From Paenibacillus sp. HGH0039 (GTDB lineage: Bacteria > Bacillota > Bacilli > Paenibacillales > NBRC-103111): a DNA stretch of 64,000 bases. The stretch is taken from the NCBI RefSeq assembly GCF_000411255.1, contig NZ_KE150412.1:196197-260196 (forward strand), in the 5' to 3' direction. Made by a program: the position numbers and the translations under genes. Positions 61,895-64,000 of this stretch are shown here, in pieces (positions within the stretch are counted from its first letter, which is position 1; each line of letters opens with the position of its first letter). The notes below the pieces were generated by a model. That model saw only the letters and a program-made list of their open reading frames with translations, had not been told where the DNA came from and did not search any database.

Positions 61895-62812
61895 CTAGAT
61901 CCGGTCGCTGTCCCAAGCTTCCGCAAGCAGCTCGGTGTTTATCCCGACGGCGGCCAGGGAACCGAGCGAAGCGGCCGTAATCGCCTGATACATTTCGGTG
62001 GCGGCATCGCCGGCTGAGAAGACACCCGGTACGTTCGTTTTACCGAAAGGATCGGCCGCGACCGAGCCCCCTTCCGTCATGCGGCAGCCGATCTCACGCG
62101 GCAGATCCGAACCGGCAGCGATTTTGGGCGCGAAGAAAATTCCTTTGCACGGGATCGCGCTGCCATCTTCAAGCACAACCTGCTCCACCATACCGCCGGT
62201 TGATTCAATCCGCACGATGGGCGAATCGAAAACCGGTATACGATGCGCCTTGAGTCCCTCGCGCTGCTCGTCCGTCAGCTCGTCGGGACCGTTGGTGCAG
62301 ATCGTCAGCCGCTTCGACCAGCCGGAAACCGTCCGGGCCGAATGCGCGGCGGCCCCTCCTTTGACGATCAGAACAAGGGGCTGGTCCCTTAGTTCCCATC
62401 CGTCGCAATAAGGACAGACAAACGCGCTTTTGCCGTAAACGTCCGCCAAGCCGCTAATATCGAGCGGAAGATCCTTTTTTCCGGCGGCGAAAAGAAGTTT
62501 TTTACACCGGTAGACCGTGCCTTGCCCCGTGGTGATTTGAAAATTGCCGTCCGCCCCCGTGACCGTTACCGCTGAATCCGTAACGAAACGAACGGAAGGA
62601 TACGCTGCAATTTGCTCCCTGGCAATGCGCCGGAACTCCGCCGGGCTGATACCGTCCCGCGTCAGAAAGCCGTGAGACTCGCGGGTAACCCGGTTGCGCG
62701 GACGCTCTTCGTCGATGACGACTACGCTTTTTCTTGCCCTGCCCAGCACCAGTGCCGCATTCAATCCGGCTGGCCCCCCGCCGATAATGCCTACATCGAT
62801 TTTTTGTTCCAT
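61895..62812 (-). CDS. Thioredoxin-reductase-like FAD/NAD(P) oxidoreductase
   Basis: A 305-aa protein from MEQKIDVGIIGGGPAGLNAA (ATG 62812, AGGAGG). The FAD motif GGGPAG is at about 11-16 and the redox pair is CPYC in FVCPYCDGWEL (about 130-140). The NADP-binding GxGxxA motif is replaced by VKGGAAAHSAR, unlike true thioredoxin reductase. FSAGDAATEMYQAITAAS closes the FAD site. It is one of the small TrxR-like enzymes often found with an Rrf2 gene, as here, 49 bp downstream of it. Confidence 0.85.
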   Translation of the reverse strand: MEQKIDVGIIGGGPAGLNAALVLGRARKSVVVIDEERPRNRVTRESHGFLTRDGISPAEFRRIAREQIAAYPSVRFVTDSAVTVTGADGNFQITTGQGTVYRCKKLLFAAGKKDLPLDISGLADVYGKSAFVCPYCDGWELRDQPLVLIVKGGAAAHSARTVSGWSKRLTICTNGPDELTDEQREGLKAHRIPVFDSPIVRIESTGGMVEQVVLEDGSAIPCKGIFFAPKIAAGSDLPREIGCRMTEGGSVAADPFGKTNVPGVFSAGDAATEMYQAITAASLGSLAAVGINTELLAEAWDSDRI

Positions 62813-62861
62813 ATTATCATCCTCCTGGATCTTCAATGTCCATAATTAGTCTGCAAGAAGT

Positions 62862-63353
62862 TTATGACTTCTTGTCAATTCTCTCGCCGCTTCCGGCGGA
62901 CGCCGAGTCGAGAACGGACTGGATGGTGTGCCCTTTTAAATAGTCGTTCATATGCCGTTCGGCGCCTATCATCACTTTTTTGACCAGACACTCTCTATGG
63001 TCCGTACCGTCTGACGATTCCGGCTCCAAAATCTCCGATTCGAAAAACATCGGATGATGCTCTTCGCTGATTTTGAAACATTCGTACATATGCTGACGTC
63101 CTTCAATCACCTGAATCACGTCGAGAAAGGTGATTTGATCGGTCTCACGCGCCAATTCGTAACCGCCGCTTGCTCCCGGAACGGCGCGTACGATACCGTC
63201 CTGCCGCAGCTTGGACATAATTTTGGACAAGTAGCTTTCCGACACGCCGAGCCAGGCTGATAATTCCTTAATGCCTACGTTGCGCCCGCGTTCCGTATGC
63301 GCTAAATGAATCAGTGCATGCAGAGCGTACCCTGTGCTTTTGGAAAATTGCAT
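62862..63353 (-). CDS. Rrf2-family transcriptional regulator
   Basis: A 163-aa protein with the Rrf2 winged helix: YALHALIHLAHTERGRNV, IKELSAWLGVSESYLSKIMSKL and RAVPGASGGYELAR. Two cysteines (YECFKI and RECLVKK) remain where Fe-S family members have three, so it is probably a redox or ligand sensor of the YwnA/CymR-like type without cluster; that is inference. It is first in the operon with the TrxR-like gene, whose expression it likely controls. Confidence 0.85.
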   Translation of the reverse strand: MQFSKSTGYALHALIHLAHTERGRNVGIKELSAWLGVSESYLSKIMSKLRQDGIVRAVPGASGGYELARETDQITFLDVIQVIEGRQHMYECFKISEEHHPMFFESEILEPESSDGTDHRECLVKKVMIGAERHMNDYLKGHTIQSVLDSASAGSGERIDKKS

Positions 63354-63433
63354 GATTGGGCTGGTGCCTCCTCCCGCTGCGAATTTAAAAATGAACGAAA
63401 ATTAAGGAGAGTATTTTAATGCGTTCATTGTGG

Positions 63434-63475
63434 ATCTATAATATCTATAATATACAAGGATAATTTGTTTGGCAA
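63434..63475 (-). promoter_or_regulatory. Promoter of the Rrf2 operon with tandem 9-bp repeats
   Basis: Minus-strand TTGCCA (63470-63475), 17 bp, TATTAT (63447-63452). Two exact tandem copies of ATCTATAAT (63434-63451) overlap the -10 element and are a candidate Rrf2 site. Confidence 0.6.
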
Positions 63476-63585
63476 GCGGGAATACAGGATCAATCGCTGA
63501 GCACTTATTCGTTAACCCCCTTAACTATCCAATGTATGAATAGTATGGTAAATTTAACCTAACGGAATTAAGGAGGATATATTTT

Positions 63586-64000
63586 ATGAAACTGAACCAT
63601 ACGGCGTTTATTTTTATTTGGTTAGTCGGGGCAGGGATTGTCTTTTACGGAACCGGAACGCTGGAACTGTATCTGGATTACAAACGTGCAAACTCCGTTT
63701 ACTCAAACATTTTCGTTCTTGATAGTTTCAAAATTTTGTTGTACATAGTAACAGGTATTTATAGCGGCACGCTGTTCATGACAAGCAAACTGACTGTTCA
63801 CCGGGCTTTGTTTTTAACGATATTTATTCTGTTTTTGCTTTTAAGTTTTTATCCTCTCCTGATATTTGCCGTACCTTTGCCTGGGATGGATGTTATTTAT
63901 CCTAATTATCAAAAATTCGCGTTCATAGCAGGTTTAAGCTTGTTTATGACGCTTTATAAATTCAGGACAAAATCTCCGTCCCGTCCACAGCCGGCAGGAG
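63586..64000 (+). CDS. Membrane protein, cut by window end
   Basis: The frame starts at ATG 63586, seven bases after AAGGAGG, and is still open at the last base (138 codons visible). It begins MKLNHTAFIFIWLVGAGIVF and shows four hydrophobic segments (about 7-25, 47-65, 73-95, 108-122) followed by a charged tail with Pro/Ser (RTKSPSRPQPAG). No family is recognised. It lacks a stop within the window, so the length is unknown. Confidence 0.75.
   Translation, partial: MKLNHTAFIFIWLVGAGIVFYGTGTLELYLDYKRANSVYSNIFVLDSFKILLYIVTGIYSGTLFMTSKLTVHRALFLTIFILFLLLSFYPLLIFAVPLPGMDVIYPNYQKFAFIAGLSLFMTLYKFRTKSPSRPQPAG

Overview
The window looks like a chromosomal segment of a Paenibacillus-type Firmicute. The signs are strong AGGAGG-type ribosome sites, GTG/TTG starts, a T-box on proS, a yybP-ykoY manganese riboswitch, an ECF42 sigma factor, and BmrC/BmrD- and Btr(AraC)-like proteins of Bacillus type. 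The centre is a complete or nearly complete butirosin (2-deoxystreptamine aminoglycoside) gene cluster whose proteins I recognise from butirosin-producing 'Bacillus circulans' strains, which are close to Paenibacillus chitinolyticus. Identifications rest on reading the translations against remembered families; no alignment was run.

Layout. 1-6.4 kb: end of an MBL-fold hydrolase, a 59-bp element made of two IS-like ends, a divergent TetR/oxidoreductase pair, then a minus-strand group with an ECF42 sigma factor, two YCII/DGPF proteins, a DUF1801 protein and an alpha/beta hydrolase. 6.7-8 kb: an MFS transporter. 8.1-33.8 kb: the butirosin block, all minus strand and tightly packed, apparently read from one strong promoter near 33.75 kb: btrS-N-M-L-A-B-C-D-E-F-G-H-I-J-K-O-P, an 82-aa unknown, btrQ, and a heterodimeric ABC exporter (BmrC/BmrD type).

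How the block works, from published work on these families: BtrC makes 2-deoxy-scyllo-inosose. BtrS and BtrN convert it to 2-deoxystreptamine. BtrM and BtrD give paromamine, BtrQ and BtrB give neamine, and BtrL and BtrP give ribostamycin. The AHBA side chain is built on the carrier BtrI by BtrJ, BtrK and BtrO, then attached by BtrH and unmasked by BtrG. BtrE and BtrF epimerise C-3'' (butirosin B to A). BtrA (about 1224 aa, PEP-synthase-like N-terminus) and the 82-aa protein have no role that I know. I found no BtrV-type flavin reductase and no aminoglycoside phosphotransferase here.

34-42.6 kb: ordinary single genes (suppressor-of-fused protein, NAD(P)H oxidoreductase, TetR, YdeI, VanZ, PPP phosphatase, threonine aldolase, NUDIX) with two decayed gene remnants. 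42.7-50.4 kb: a resistance-flavoured stretch with an MFS exporter behind a translational attenuator, a convergent ABC-F protein behind an apparent transcription attenuator, T-box-controlled proS, a streptothricin acetyltransferase-like protein and a GNAT-YoaP protein. 50.5-53.2 kb: an iron-siderophore regulator/binding-protein pair under a Fur box. 53.4-57 kb: a beta-carbonic anhydrase-like protein, then a manganese riboswitch followed by a lone flgB, terC and dedA, and a DUF2798 protein. 57.1-64 kb: EamA/MocR divergent pair, P450 with TetR, thioredoxin-reductase-like protein with Rrf2 regulator, and the start of a membrane protein cut by the window end. No tRNA, rRNA or CRISPR array was seen.
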